Assembly (NCBI GenBank): GCA_943326015.2
Contig: CALPRQ020000026.1
Coordinates: forward strand, 1-57,151
Length of the DNA: 57,151 bases
Source: Chitinophaga pinensis
Lineage (GTDB): Bacteria > Pseudomonadota > Gammaproteobacteria > Burkholderiales > Burkholderiaceae_C
Reading direction: 5' to 3'
The notes under the pieces are model-generated. The model did no database searches and was not told the origin of the DNA. It worked only from the letters and a program-made list of their open reading frames with translations. How positions within the stretch are numbered: the stretch's first letter is position 1; the number at the start of each line of letters is the position of its first letter. Below, in pieces: positions 1 to 8,506 of this stretch. The translations under genes were made by a program, and so were the position numbers.

Positions 1-1
1 C

Positions 2-274
2 GAGGACGCGCTGCACCGGCACCCGGCCGTGATGCTGGCGGCCGTGGTGGCGATGCCGGACGCGCGCTGGGGCGAGGTGCCCTGTGCCTTCGTCGAGCTC
101 AAGCCGGGCGCCGATGCCAGCGGAGAGGAAATCCTCGAATTCTGCCGCCAACTGCTGGCGCGCTTCAAGGTGCCCAAGCGGGTCGTGTTCGGCAACCTGC
201 CCAAGACCTCGACCGGCAAGATCCAGAAGTTCGTGCTGCGCAACCAGGTCAGGTCGACCAGCGCGATCGAATGA
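2..274 (+). CDS. Acyl-CoA ligase (AMP-binding enzyme), C-terminal fragment
   Basis: The reading frame is open from the left edge of the window, so only the last 90 or so residues of the gene are present. The visible part is the small C-terminal domain of the ANL (acyl-CoA synthetase/luciferase) superfamily: it begins EDALHRHPAV and has the VVAMPDARWGEVPCAFV strand pattern and the closing KTSTGKIQK motif, whose second lysine is the adenylation lysine in this family. The stop codon lies just before livG, and the two are probably co-transcribed. The enzyme would make an acyl-CoA from a carboxylic acid, ATP and CoA. Its position at the head of a Liv-type importer suggests that it activates the imported acid, which is inference. 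The substrate cannot be read from this fragment. Confidence 0.88.
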   Translation, partial: EDALHRHPAVMLAAVVAMPDARWGEVPCAFVELKPGADASGEEILEFCRQLLARFKVPKRVVFGNLPKTSTGKIQKFVLRNQVRSTSAIE

Positions 275-294
275 CACCGCGCGCGGAAGGACTC

Positions 295-1047
295 ATGAAC
301 AAGGACATCATTCTGCAAACCCGGGGCCTGACCAAGGAATTCCTGGGCTTCAAGGCGGTCTCGGACGTCAACCTGGAGGTCGAGCGCGGCAGCATCCATG
401 CGCTGATCGGCCCCAACGGGGCCGGCAAGACCACGGTATTCAACCTGCTGACCAAGGTGCACCCGGCCAGCAGCGGCCAGATCCATTTCAAGGGCCAGGA
501 CATCACGCGCGAGAGCCAGGTCCAGGTGGCCAGGCGCGGCATGATCCGCTCGTTCCAGATCTCGGCCACCTTCGCCCACCTGACGGCGCTGGAGAACGTG
601 CGGGTGGGGCTGCAGCGCAAGCGCTCGGACTCGTTCAACTTCTGGTCCTCGCAAAAGCGCCTCGATGCGCTCAACGGGCGCGCGATGGAGCTGCTCGAAG
701 CCGTGGACCTCGCGAGCTTTGCCGACACCGTGACGGTGGAGATGCCCTATGGCCGCAAGCGTGCGCTCGAAATCGCCACCACGCTGGCACTCGACCCCGA
801 GCTGATGCTGCTCGACGAGCCGACCCAGGGCATGGGCCACGAGGATGTCGGACGGGTGGTGGAGCTGATCCAGAAGATCTCGGCCAACCGGACCATCCTG
901 ATGGTCGAGCACAACCTGTCGGTGGTCGAGACCCTGTGCGACCGCATCACCGTGCTGCAGCGCGGCGCCGTGCTGGCCGAGGGCGACTACGCCACGGTCT
1001 CGAACGACCCGCGCGTGCTCGAAGCTTACGTAGGAGTCGACGCATGA
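295..1047 (+). CDS. livG: Branched-chain-type ABC transporter ATPase, LivG family
   Basis: This 250-residue protein is one of the two cytoplasmic ATPases of a hydrophobic amino acid/organic acid importer (HAAT family). Walker A is GPNGAGKT at residues 39-46, and Walker B is LMLLDEPTQG near residue 175. The signature region reads MPYGRKRALEIA instead of LSGGQ, a divergence I associate with Liv ATPases of Burkholderiales that sit beside acyl-CoA ligases. The frame could open at 271, overlapping the ligase stop, but a GGAAGGA ribosome site lies 5-11 bases before the ATG at 295, so I prefer that start. It overlaps livF by ATGA, which indicates translational coupling. Confidence 0.9.
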   Translation: MNKDIILQTRGLTKEFLGFKAVSDVNLEVERGSIHALIGPNGAGKTTVFNLLTKVHPASSGQIHFKGQDITRESQVQVARRGMIRSFQISATFAHLTALENVRVGLQRKRSDSFNFWSSQKRLDALNGRAMELLEAVDLASFADTVTVEMPYGRKRALEIATTLALDPELMLLDEPTQGMGHEDVGRVVELIQKISANRTILMVEHNLSVVETLCDRITVLQRGAVLAEGDYATVSNDPRVLEAYVGVDA

Positions 1048-1766
1048 GCAGCGCCTTCACCCCCAACGGCGAGATGCTGCGCGTGACCGGGCTGCACGCC
1101 TTCTATGGCGAGTCGCACATCCTTCACGGCATCGACCTGCATGTCAACCGCGGCGAGCTCGTGACCCTGCTCGGGCGCAACGGCTCGGGGCGCTCGACCA
1201 CGCTCAAGGCCATGCTGGGCCTGGTGGGCCGGCGCAGCGGCTCGGTCATGTTCAACGGCACCGAGGTCAACCAGATGGCGCCGCACCGGATCGCGCGCCT
1301 GGGCCTGGGCTACTGCCCCGAGGAGCGCGGCATCTTCGCCGGACTGAGCACCGAGGAGAACCTACTGCTGCCCCCGGTGGTCGCCAGCGGCGGCATGACG
1401 CTCGACGAGATCTACCAGCTGTTTCCCAACCTCAAGGAGCGGCGCAACAGCCCGGGCACCCGGCTGTCGGGCGGCGAACAGCAGATGCTGGCGATGGCGC
1501 GCATCCTGCGCACCGGCGCCAAGGTGCTGCTGCTCGACGAGATCACCGAGGGCCTGGCGCCCGTGATCGTCAAGAAGCTCGGCGAGGTGATCCGCCTGCT
1601 CAAGTCGCGCGGCTACACCATCGTGCTGGTCGAGCAGAACTTCCGCTTTGCCGCCCCGCTGGCCGACCGCCATTACGTGCTGGAGCACGGCCATGTGGTG
1701 ATGACCGTGCCTCAGGAGGAGCTGGCAGCGCGCACCGGCGAGCTCCATCAATTGCTGGGCGTCTGA
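1044..1766 (+). CDS. livF: Branched-chain-type ABC transporter ATPase, LivF family (Walker A Lys replaced by Arg)
   Basis: This 240-residue protein is the second ATPase of the Liv-type importer. LSGGEQQMLAMAR is the signature, VLLLDEITEGLAP is Walker B, and the LVEQN switch histidine position is glutamine, as is normal for LivF. The Walker A loop reads GRNGSGRST (residues 44-52): residue 50, coded by CGC at 1191-1193, is arginine where nearly all ABC ATPases have lysine. That lysine contacts the ATP phosphates, and Arg substitutions commonly impair hydrolysis. The pair may therefore be asymmetric, with LivG carrying the competent site. The rest of the gene is intact, so this is not an obvious pseudogene. 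The start overlaps the livG stop by four bases. Confidence 0.9.
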   Translation: MSSAFTPNGEMLRVTGLHAFYGESHILHGIDLHVNRGELVTLLGRNGSGRSTTLKAMLGLVGRRSGSVMFNGTEVNQMAPHRIARLGLGYCPEERGIFAGLSTEENLLLPPVVASGGMTLDEIYQLFPNLKERRNSPGTRLSGGEQQMLAMARILRTGAKVLLLDEITEGLAPVIVKKLGEVIRLLKSRGYTIVLVEQNFRFAAPLADRHYVLEHGHVVMTVPQEELAARTGELHQLLGV

Positions 1767-1802
1767 CGCCCCAATAATTTCCATAACAAACAGGAGACAA
1801 GC

Positions 1803-3011
1803 ATGAAACTCAAACATATCGCCCAGGCCGCCGCCCTCTCGGCATTGATCGTCGGCACGGCGCAAGCCCAGGTGTCGGACGGCGTGGTCAAGATCGGCGT
1901 GCTGACCGACCTGTCCGGCACCTATTCCGACCTGGCGGGCAAGGGCGCCGTGCTGGCCACCAAGATGGCGATCGACGACTTCGTCGCCGCCGAAAAGCCA
2001 AATTTCAAGGTCGAGCTGGTCTCGGCCGACCACCAGAACAAGGGCGATATCGCGGCCAACAAGGCGCGCGAGTGGTTCGAGAAGGACAAGGTCGACGTGG
2101 CCAGCGAGCTGGTGACGACCTCGGTCGCGCTGGCGGTGCAGAAGATCGCCAAGGACAAGAACAAGATCGTGCTGATGTCGGGCCCGGGCTCGACCGCCAT
2201 CACCAACGAGAACTGCACCGATGTCTCGGTGCACTGGACCTACGACACCTACGCGCTGGCCAACGGCACCGCCAAGGCCGTGACCCAGGCTGGCGGCAAG
2301 AAATGGTTCTTCCTGACGGCGGACTACGCCTTCGGCCATGCGCTGGAAAAGGATGCCGCCGACGTGGTCAAGGCCAACGGCGGCGAGGTGATGGGATCGG
2401 TGCGCCACCCCTTCCCGGGCAACGACTTCTCGTCTTATCTGCTCAAGGCCCAGTCCTCGGGCGCGCAGGTCATCGGCCTGGCCAACGCCGGCGGCGACAC
2501 CATCAACTCGATCAAGCAGGCGGCCGAATTCGGCATCACGCCCAAGCAGTCGCTCGCCGGCCTGCTGGTCTTCATCACCGATGTCCATTCCCTGGGCCTG
2601 AAGAACACCCAGAACATGTACCTGACCGAAGGCTTCTACTGGGACCTCAACAACGAGACCCGGGCCTGGTCCAAGCGCTTCTTCGACCTGCACAAGCGCA
2701 TGCCGACCATGGTGCAGGCGGGCCAGTATTCCTCGACCATGCATTACCTGAAGGCGGTCAAGGCCATCAACAGCGACGACACCGCCAAGGTGATGGCGCA
2801 GATGAAGAAGACGCCGATCAACGACTTCTTCGCCAAGAACGGCAAGATCCGCGATGACGGCCGCATGGTCCACGACATGTACCTGCTGCAGGTCAAGAAA
2901 CCGGCCGAGTCGAAGACGCCCTGGGATTACTACCATGTCAAGGCGACCATTCCGGCAGCCGAGGCCTTCCAGCCGCTGTCGGCCTCGCGCTGCGCGCTGA
3001 TCAAGAAATAA
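1803..3011 (+). CDS. Periplasmic substrate-binding protein of the Liv-type importer
   Basis: This 402-residue type I periplasmic binding protein (Peripla_BP_6/LivK-like) begins with a signal peptide ending near TAQA-Q at residue 22. It then shows KIGVLTDLSGTYSDLAG, the typical opening of binding proteins for aromatic and other organic acids as well as branched amino acids. A good AGGAG ribosome site lies 8 bases before the ATG. It follows livF by 36 bases and precedes livH by 73, so all five transporter genes look like one unit. The protein presents the solute to LivH/LivM. With an acyl-CoA ligase at the operon head, an aromatic or fatty acid ligand is more likely than leucine; this is inference. 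Confidence 0.9.
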   Translation: MKLKHIAQAAALSALIVGTAQAQVSDGVVKIGVLTDLSGTYSDLAGKGAVLATKMAIDDFVAAEKPNFKVELVSADHQNKGDIAANKAREWFEKDKVDVASELVTTSVALAVQKIAKDKNKIVLMSGPGSTAITNENCTDVSVHWTYDTYALANGTAKAVTQAGGKKWFFLTADYAFGHALEKDAADVVKANGGEVMGSVRHPFPGNDFSSYLLKAQSSGAQVIGLANAGGDTINSIKQAAEFGITPKQSLAGLLVFITDVHSLGLKNTQNMYLTEGFYWDLNNETRAWSKRFFDLHKRMPTMVQAGQYSSTMHYLKAVKAINSDDTAKVMAQMKKTPINDFFAKNGKIRDDGRMVHDMYLLQVKKPAESKTPWDYYHVKATIPAAEAFQPLSASRCALIKK

Positions 3012-3084
3012 GGGCTGCGCCCGACCCGCGCCGCGTCCTGCGGGACCCGGCGCTCCTGCCCTATTCGCTTCAAGGTCACAAGCC

Positions 3085-3969
3085 ATGGAAATCTTCGGCA
3101 TCCCGTCGCAGGCCTTTTTTGGTCAACTGCTGCTGGGCCTGATCAACGGCTCCTTCTATGCCGTTCTGAGCCTGGGACTGGCCATCATCTTCGGCCTGCT
3201 CAACATCATCAACTTCGCCCATGGCGCCCAGTACATGCTCGGTGCCTTCGGCGCCTGGCTCGGACTGAACTACCTGGGCATCAACTACTGGCTGGCGCTG
3301 ATCCTGTCGCCGCTGCTGGTCGGCGCGCTGGCGGTCGTGATCGAGCGCAGCATGCTCAAGCGCCTGTACCAGCTCGACCACCTGTACGGACTGCTGCTGA
3401 CCTTTGGCCTGGCGCTGATGGCCGAGGGCCTGTTCAAGAACTTCTTCGGCGTCTCGGGCGAGTCCTACGAGGCACCGGAACTGCTGCAGGGCGGCGTGCA
3501 GCTGGGCTTCATGTACCTGCCGATCTACCGCGGCTGGGTCGTGGTCGCGGCGCTGACGGTCTGCCTGGCGGCCTGGTACGTGATCGAGCGCACCAGCCTG
3601 GGCGCCACGCTGCGGGCAGCGACCCAGCGCCCTGACCTGGTGCAGGCGCTCGGCATCAACGTGCCGGTGCTGGTGACCGCGACCTATGCCGCTGGCGCTG
3701 CACTGGCCGCCTTTGCCGGCGTGCTGGCCGCGCCCATCATGCAGGTCAATCCGGTCATGGGCTCGAACCTGATCATCGTGGTGTTCGCCGTCGTGGTGAT
3801 CGGCGGCATGGGATCGATCCTGGGCTCCATCGTCACCGGGCTGGGCCTGGGCGTGATCGAGGGCCTGACCAAGGTGTTCTACCCCGAGGCGTCGGCGGTC
3901 GTGATCTTCCTGATCATGGTGCTGGTGCTGCTGGTCAAACCCGCCGGCCTGTTCGGCAAGCAGGCCTGA
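3085..3969 (+). CDS. livH: Branched-chain-type ABC transporter permease, LivH family
   Basis: This 294-residue, very hydrophobic inner-membrane protein has about eight predicted helices. The N-terminal region contains GLINGSFYAVLSLGLAIIFG and LNIINFAHG, the hallmark of LivH permeases. The cytoplasmic loop AATQRPDLVQALGINVPVL matches the EAA-like region that docks the ATPases. The C-terminal GGMGSILGSIVTGLGLGVIEG segment is also characteristic. It forms the translocation path together with LivM, which starts 9 bases downstream. Confidence 0.92.
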   Translation: MEIFGIPSQAFFGQLLLGLINGSFYAVLSLGLAIIFGLLNIINFAHGAQYMLGAFGAWLGLNYLGINYWLALILSPLLVGALAVVIERSMLKRLYQLDHLYGLLLTFGLALMAEGLFKNFFGVSGESYEAPELLQGGVQLGFMYLPIYRGWVVVAALTVCLAAWYVIERTSLGATLRAATQRPDLVQALGINVPVLVTATYAAGAALAAFAGVLAAPIMQVNPVMGSNLIIVVFAVVVIGGMGSILGSIVTGLGLGVIEGLTKVFYPEASAVVIFLIMVLVLLVKPAGLFGKQA

Positions 3970-3978
3970 GGAATCCCG

Positions 3979-4932
3979 ATGACAACGACTGCCAATTCCC
4001 ACTCCAGCCGCCAGACCGCGCTGCTGTTTGCCGGCCTGATCCTGGTCGGTGCGATCGCACCGTTCCTGGTCTATCCGACCCTGCTGATGAAGCTGCTGTG
4101 CTTCGCGCTGTTCGCCTGCGCCTTCAACCTGATGCTGGGCTTTTCCGGCCTGCTGTCGTTCGGGCATGCGGCGTTCTTCGGCGGCTCGGCCTACATCACC
4201 GGCTACCTGTGCCGTGACCTCGGGGCGACGCCCGAGGTCGGCCTGCTGGCCGGCACGCTGTTCGGCGGCCTGCTGGGCGCTGTCTTCGGCCTGGTCGCGA
4301 TCCGCCGCGCCGGCATCTACTTCGCGATGATCACCCTGGGACTGGCCCAGATCATGTACTTCCTGGCGCTGCAGATGGGCTTCACGGGCGGCGAGGATGG
4401 CATGCAGGGCATCCCGCGTGGCCAGCTGTTCGGCCTGATCGACCTGTCGGACAACCTCGCGATGTACTACTTCGTGCTGGCGGTGTTCCTGCTCGGTTTT
4501 GCGCTGATACACCGGACCATCCATTCGCCGTTCGGCCAGATCCTCAAGGCCATCCGCGACAACGAGGCGCGCGCGACCTCGCTCGGCTACGACGTGGCCC
4601 GCTTCAAGCTGATCGCCTTCGTGCTGTCGGCGGCGCTGACCGGCCTGGCCGGGTCCACCAAGTCGCTGGTGTTCCAGCTGGCCTCGCTCGGCGACGTGCA
4701 CTGGCACACCTCGGGCCAGGTCGTGCTGATGACGCTGCTGGGCGGGCTCGGTACCCTGCTCGGGCCGGTGGTCGGCGCCATGACCATCATCGGACTGGAG
4801 AACCAGCTGGCCGACAAGGTCGGCTCCTGGGTCACGGTCATCATGGGCGGCATGTTCGTGGTCTGCGTGCTCGCGTTCCGACGCGGCATCGTCGGCGAGA
4901 TCAAGGCCTTGCTGCAAGGCAAGGGCCGCTGA
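3979..4932 (+). CDS. livM: Branched-chain-type ABC transporter permease, LivM family
   Basis: This 317-residue inner-membrane permease shows LCFALFACAFNLMLGFSGLLSFGHAAFFG near residue 40 and IRRAGIYFAMITLGLAQ near residue 113, both LivM signatures. The ATPase-docking loop is AIRDNEARATSLGYDVARFKL (residues about 193-213). No extra ATPase is fused here, unlike some LivM proteins. It is the last gene of the operon and is followed at once by a strong hairpin terminator. Confidence 0.92.
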   Translation: MTTTANSHSSRQTALLFAGLILVGAIAPFLVYPTLLMKLLCFALFACAFNLMLGFSGLLSFGHAAFFGGSAYITGYLCRDLGATPEVGLLAGTLFGGLLGAVFGLVAIRRAGIYFAMITLGLAQIMYFLALQMGFTGGEDGMQGIPRGQLFGLIDLSDNLAMYYFVLAVFLLGFALIHRTIHSPFGQILKAIRDNEARATSLGYDVARFKLIAFVLSAALTGLAGSTKSLVFQLASLGDVHWHTSGQVVLMTLLGGLGTLLGPVVGAMTIIGLENQLADKVGSWVTVIMGGMFVVCVLAFRRGIVGEIKALLQGKGR

Positions 4933-4970
4933 AGCCGACCGCCCCAGATCGCCAAGAAGCACTGGCAACA

Positions 4971-5001
4971 AGCCGCACCCGTTACGGGTCGCGGCTTTTT
5001 C
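4971..5001 (+). terminator. Rho-independent terminator of the liv operon
   Basis: AGCCGC-ACCCG pairs with CGGGT-(C bulge)-GCGGCT around a TTA loop and is followed by a run of six T residues. It lies 38 bases after the livM stop and 40 bases before the end of the converging DUF3579 gene. The T tract is on the plus strand only, so it mainly serves livM. Confidence 0.85.
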
Positions 5002-5040
5002 CTGGTCTGGACGGCTGGGACACCGTCCAGGGTGAACGGT

Positions 5041-5358
5041 TCAGGGCTTGGAAACCTCGGGCAGCAGGCAGGCCTCGACCACCTGCAGGTCGTTGTCGCG
5101 CGCGAAGCCCATCACGAAGTTCCAGGCCATCTGGTTGAAGTCGCGCAGATCGGTGTGCACCACGACGCATTTGACGCCGTTGATGACCTTGGGGATGCAC
5201 CAGGGCGAGTAGCTCAGGTGGGCGCCCGGCAGGTTGCCGCCCGGCTTGAACTGGCTCATCACGCCTGCCAGCCGCTCCGCCCAGTCGCTGGGCCGGAAGG
5301 TCCGACCGCTGTGGGTGACACCCTGAATGAAGACTTCTTTGGCGGAGGGAGAGAGCAT
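5041..5358 (-). CDS. DUF3579 family protein
   Basis: This 105-residue protein has no signal peptide or membrane segment. It opens KEVFIQGVTHSGRTFRPSDW and contains CIPKVINGVKCVVVHTDLR and the acidic end ARDNDLQVVEACLLPE. I recognise it as the DUF3579 family, small cytoplasmic proteins of Betaproteobacteria that are often encoded beside argD. The biochemical role is unknown. It is transcribed away from argD with a 268-base shared upstream region, so the two may be co-regulated. Length and start agree with the family. Confidence 0.8.
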   Translation of the reverse strand: MLSPSAKEVFIQGVTHSGRTFRPSDWAERLAGVMSQFKPGGNLPGAHLSYSPWCIPKVINGVKCVVVHTDLRDFNQMAWNFVMGFARDNDLQVVEACLLPEVSKP

Positions 5359-5447
5359 CGGGGAAAAGTCCTCTGGAAACGGATGGACATGACGGCGCTT
5401 GAGGGTCGCTCAATTCCGCGCGAGGAATGGGCAAAATTTTATCTTAT

Positions 5448-5467
5448 GTAAGACTCAGGATACTTAC
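5448..5467. promoter_or_regulatory. Inverted repeat in the DUF3579/argD divergent region
   Basis: GTAAG (5448-5452) and CTTAC (5463-5467) form a 20-bp dyad with a 10-base spacer inside the AT-richest part of the divergent promoter region. Its position suits an operator controlling both genes. No regulator is identified, and five-base arms can occur by chance. Confidence 0.25.
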
Positions 5468-5626
5468 TACCACCTATGCCGGCGCGATATGGGAAACCGC
5501 AGGCCAGCTGATCGAAAGCTGGCGAGGTCTGCGCCTAAAATGCCAACAGACGCCACCCGGCCACTGTCCGGGTCCGGCCCACCCAACACAGACTCACCGT
5601 TTTTCACGTTTATTGGGAACCCCTCC

Positions 5627-6826
5627 ATGTCCAATGCTGCCCCGGTCGAACCGCATGTCATGAACACCTACGGCCGCCTGCCGATCGCGCTGTCGCACGG
5701 CCACGGCTGCCGCGTCTGGGACGTGGACGGCAAGGAATACCTGGATGCGCTCGGCGGCATCGCGGTCAACACCCTGGGCCACGCCCACCCCAAGCTCGTT
5801 CCCGCGCTGCAGAACCAGATCGCCCGCCTGATCCACACCAGCAACTACTACTACAACCCAGCCACCGAGCAGCTCGCCGCCATGCTGTGCGAACGCTCGG
5901 GGCTGGACAAGGTGTTCTTCTGCTCCAGCGGCCTGGAAGCCAACGAGGCCGCGCTCAAGCTGGCGCGCAAGTTCGGCCATGACAAGGGCATCGACAAGCC
6001 CGAGATCGTGGTCTACGAGAAAGCCTTCCACGGCCGCTCGATCGCCACCCTGAGTGCGACTGGCAACCCCAAGGTGCAGGCTGGCTTCGGCCCGCTGGTC
6101 GAGGGCTTCATCCGCGTGCCGCTCAACGACATCGAGGCGATCAAGCGCGCCACCGCCGGCAATCCGAACGTGGTGGCGGTGTTCTTCGAGGCGATCCAGG
6201 GCGAAGGCGGGGTCAACCCGATGGACGCCGACTACATGCGCGAGATGCGCGCGCTGTGCGACGCCAACGACTGGCTGCTGATGATCGACGAGGTGCAATG
6301 CGGCATGGGTCGCACCGGCAAGTGGTTCGCGCACCAGTGGGCCGGCATCCAGCCCGACGTGATGCCGCTGGCCAAGGGCCTGGGCTCGGGCGTGCCGATC
6401 GGCGCCGTCGTTGCCGGCCCCAAGGCCGCCAACATCTTCCAGCCCGGCAACCACGGCACCACCTTCGGCGGCAATCCGCTGGCGGTGCGCGCCGGCCTGG
6501 AAACGATCCGGATCATGGAGGAAGACGGCCTGCTCGAAAACGCTGCCCAGGTCGGCCTGCACCTGCAGACCGCGCTGCTCACGCAACTGATGGGTGTGGC
6601 TGGCGTCAAGCAGGTGCGCGGCAAGGGCCTGATGCTGGGCATCGAGCTTGACCGTCCCTGCGGCGTGCTGGTCAACCGCTGCGCCGAAGCCGGCCTGCTG
6701 CTGAGCGTGACCGCCGACAGCGTGATCCGCATGGTGCCGCCGCTGATCCTGAGCGTGGCCGAAGCCGACGAGATCGTCGCCAAGCTGGTCCCGCTGATCA
6801 AGGCCTTCCTGGCCGAACAAGCCTGA
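5627..6826 (+). CDS. argD: Acetylornithine aminotransferase
   Basis: This 399-residue class III PLP aminotransferase converts N-acetylglutamate semialdehyde and glutamate to N-acetylornithine in arginine synthesis; homologues can also act on succinyldiaminopimelate. Landmarks are the N-terminal MNTYGRLPIALSHGHG, the substrate/PLP loop CSSGLEANEAALKLARK, the IDEVQCGMGRTG segment with the cofactor-contacting aspartate, and Lys250 in LAKGLGSGVPIG as the Schiff-base lysine. The frame is open further upstream, but MSNAAPVEPHVMNTYGR at 5627 gives the family-typical length. argF follows 8 bases later, so the two form an operon. Confidence 0.95.
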   Translation: MSNAAPVEPHVMNTYGRLPIALSHGHGCRVWDVDGKEYLDALGGIAVNTLGHAHPKLVPALQNQIARLIHTSNYYYNPATEQLAAMLCERSGLDKVFFCSSGLEANEAALKLARKFGHDKGIDKPEIVVYEKAFHGRSIATLSATGNPKVQAGFGPLVEGFIRVPLNDIEAIKRATAGNPNVVAVFFEAIQGEGGVNPMDADYMREMRALCDANDWLLMIDEVQCGMGRTGKWFAHQWAGIQPDVMPLAKGLGSGVPIGAVVAGPKAANIFQPGNHGTTFGGNPLAVRAGLETIRIMEEDGLLENAAQVGLHLQTALLTQLMGVAGVKQVRGKGLMLGIELDRPCGVLVNRCAEAGLLLSVTADSVIRMVPPLILSVAEADEIVAKLVPLIKAFLAEQA

Positions 6827-6834
6827 GTCCCCTC

Positions 6835-7806
6835 ATGAACGCGTCCATCACTCCCCCGGTGCCGGTCCGGCATTACCTGCAGTTCAAGGACTTCAGCGCC
6901 GACGAATACGCCTATCTGATCGAGCGCATCTGGCTGATCAAGCGCAAGTTCAAGACCTACCAGAAGCACCACACGCTGACCGACCGCACGCTGGCCATGA
7001 TCTTCGAGAAGGCCAGCACCCGCACCCGCGTGAGCTTCGAGGCCGGCATGTACCAGCTCGGCGGCAGCGTGGTGCACCTGACCACCGGCGACAGCCAGCT
7101 GGGACGCTCCGAGCCGATCGAGGACAGCGCGCGCGTGATCAGCCGCATGACCGACATCGTGATGATCCGCACCTTCGGCCAGGAAAAGATCGAGCGCTTC
7201 GCGGCGCACTCGCGGGTGCCGGTCATCAACGGCCTGACCAACGAGTTCCACCCCTGCCAGATCCTGGCCGACCTGTTCACCTGGCTCGAATATCGTGGCC
7301 GGCGTGCCGACGGCAGCATCGACCCGGACGCGCTGCGCGGCAAGACCGTGGCCTGGGTCGGCGACGGCAACAACATGGCCAACACCTGGCTGCAGGCGGC
7401 CGAGCTGCTGGGCTTCAAGGTCAATGTCAGCACGCCCAGCGGCTACGAGGTCGATGCCAGCATCGCCGGCGTCAGCTGTGGCGACTGCTGGCAGGTGTTC
7501 GACGATCCGATGGAAGCCTGTCGCGGTGCCGATCTGGTCACGACCGACGTCTGGACCAGTATGGGCTGGGAAGCCGAGAACGAGAAGCGCATGCAAGCCT
7601 TCGCGGCCTGGTGCGTGACGCCCGAGATGATGGCGATGGCGCAGCCCGATGCGCTGTTCATGCACTGCCTGCCGGCGCACCGCGGCGAGGAAGTGACGGC
7701 CGACGTGATCGACGGACCGCAGAGCGTGGTCTGGGACGAGGCCGAGAACCGCATGCATGTGCAGAAGGCGCTGATGGAATACCTGCTGCTGGGCCGCCTG
7801 GCCTAA
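6835..7806 (+). CDS. argF: Ornithine carbamoyltransferase
   Basis: This 323-residue cytoplasmic enzyme forms citrulline from ornithine and carbamoyl phosphate. The carbamoyl-phosphate loop STRTR occupies residues 61-65, HPCQ lies near residue 140, and the ornithine-side HCLP motif is at residues 277-280, followed by AHRGEEV. All key residues are present. It sits 8 bases after argD, giving consecutive use of the pathway. The N terminus is slightly extended before the conserved HYLQFKDFS segment. Confidence 0.96.
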   Translation: MNASITPPVPVRHYLQFKDFSADEYAYLIERIWLIKRKFKTYQKHHTLTDRTLAMIFEKASTRTRVSFEAGMYQLGGSVVHLTTGDSQLGRSEPIEDSARVISRMTDIVMIRTFGQEKIERFAAHSRVPVINGLTNEFHPCQILADLFTWLEYRGRRADGSIDPDALRGKTVAWVGDGNNMANTWLQAAELLGFKVNVSTPSGYEVDASIAGVSCGDCWQVFDDPMEACRGADLVTTDVWTSMGWEAENEKRMQAFAAWCVTPEMMAMAQPDALFMHCLPAHRGEEVTADVIDGPQSVVWDEAENRMHVQKALMEYLLLGRLA

Positions 7807-7885
7807 AGCAATTTCGTTCAAGACAGGAACCTGGCATCGCAGCACACTCCACTCCCTGAATAGTCCCCATTTCAGGAGGTGCGGT

Positions 7886-8491
7886 ATGTCAGTTTCTGTC
7901 TCGACAATGTTTGTGTTTGCCTTGGTGGGCGCCATCACGCCAGGACCAGTGAATATCCTGGCCATACGACATGGCACGGCCCGGAACATGTCACTGCCAC
8001 TGCTCTTTGTGCTCGGGGCCAGCATCAGCTACACCGCTGTCGTCTGGCTGATGGGCACGGGTGCGCAGCATTTTCTGAGTCAACCGACTCTTGTCACATT
8101 CACCCAATGGCTGGGCTCAGGCTACCTGCTGCATCTGGCTTGGCGCATCGCGATGGCACCGACCAATCCATTGGACATGCGCATCAGCAGCAGCGAACCC
8201 AGCGCATGGAGCGGTTTCGTTCAGGGTGTTGCATCACAAACCCTCAACCCCAAAGCTTGGCTGGTCGCACTTTCTGGTGCCAGCCTGTTTGTCTTGAAAT
8301 CCGACCAAGCCGATGCAGCACTTGCAGTGTTCTGTGGCATTTCTCTACTGACTTGTCTGCTGGGGGTGGGCTGCTGGGCAGTTCTGGGGAGATTGCTGGC
8401 GCGCTGGCTAGCCCTTCCTATCAGACAACTTTGGCTCCACAGATTATTGGCCGCCATCCTTGTCCTGACCGTCGCCCGCATGACCATTTGA
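7886..8491 (+). CDS. LysE/RhtB family amino-acid exporter
   Basis: This 201-residue inner-membrane protein has five or six hydrophobic helices. The N-terminal GAITPGPVNILAIRHG is the LysE/RhtB translocator signature, and FVQGVASQTLNPKAWL is the second conserved block. A perfect AGGAGGT ribosome site precedes the ATG. It probably exports an amino acid or related metabolite; the substrate is unknown. The AraC-type gene starts 15 bases downstream and probably controls it. Base composition and codon choice are clearly less GC-biased than in argF and the following methyltransferase, which suggests acquisition of the pair. Confidence 0.88.
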   Translation: MSVSVSTMFVFALVGAITPGPVNILAIRHGTARNMSLPLLFVLGASISYTAVVWLMGTGAQHFLSQPTLVTFTQWLGSGYLLHLAWRIAMAPTNPLDMRISSSEPSAWSGFVQGVASQTLNPKAWLVALSGASLFVLKSDQADAALAVFCGISLLTCLLGVGCWAVLGRLLARWLALPIRQLWLHRLLAAILVLTVARMTI

Positions 8492-8506
8492 CACTGGAGG
8501 CTCTGC

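Noticed and set aside
3076-4971. A 631-codon open frame opposite livH and livM
   Set aside because: The translation is Gln/Arg/His-rich without structure, while the plus strand encodes two textbook permeases.
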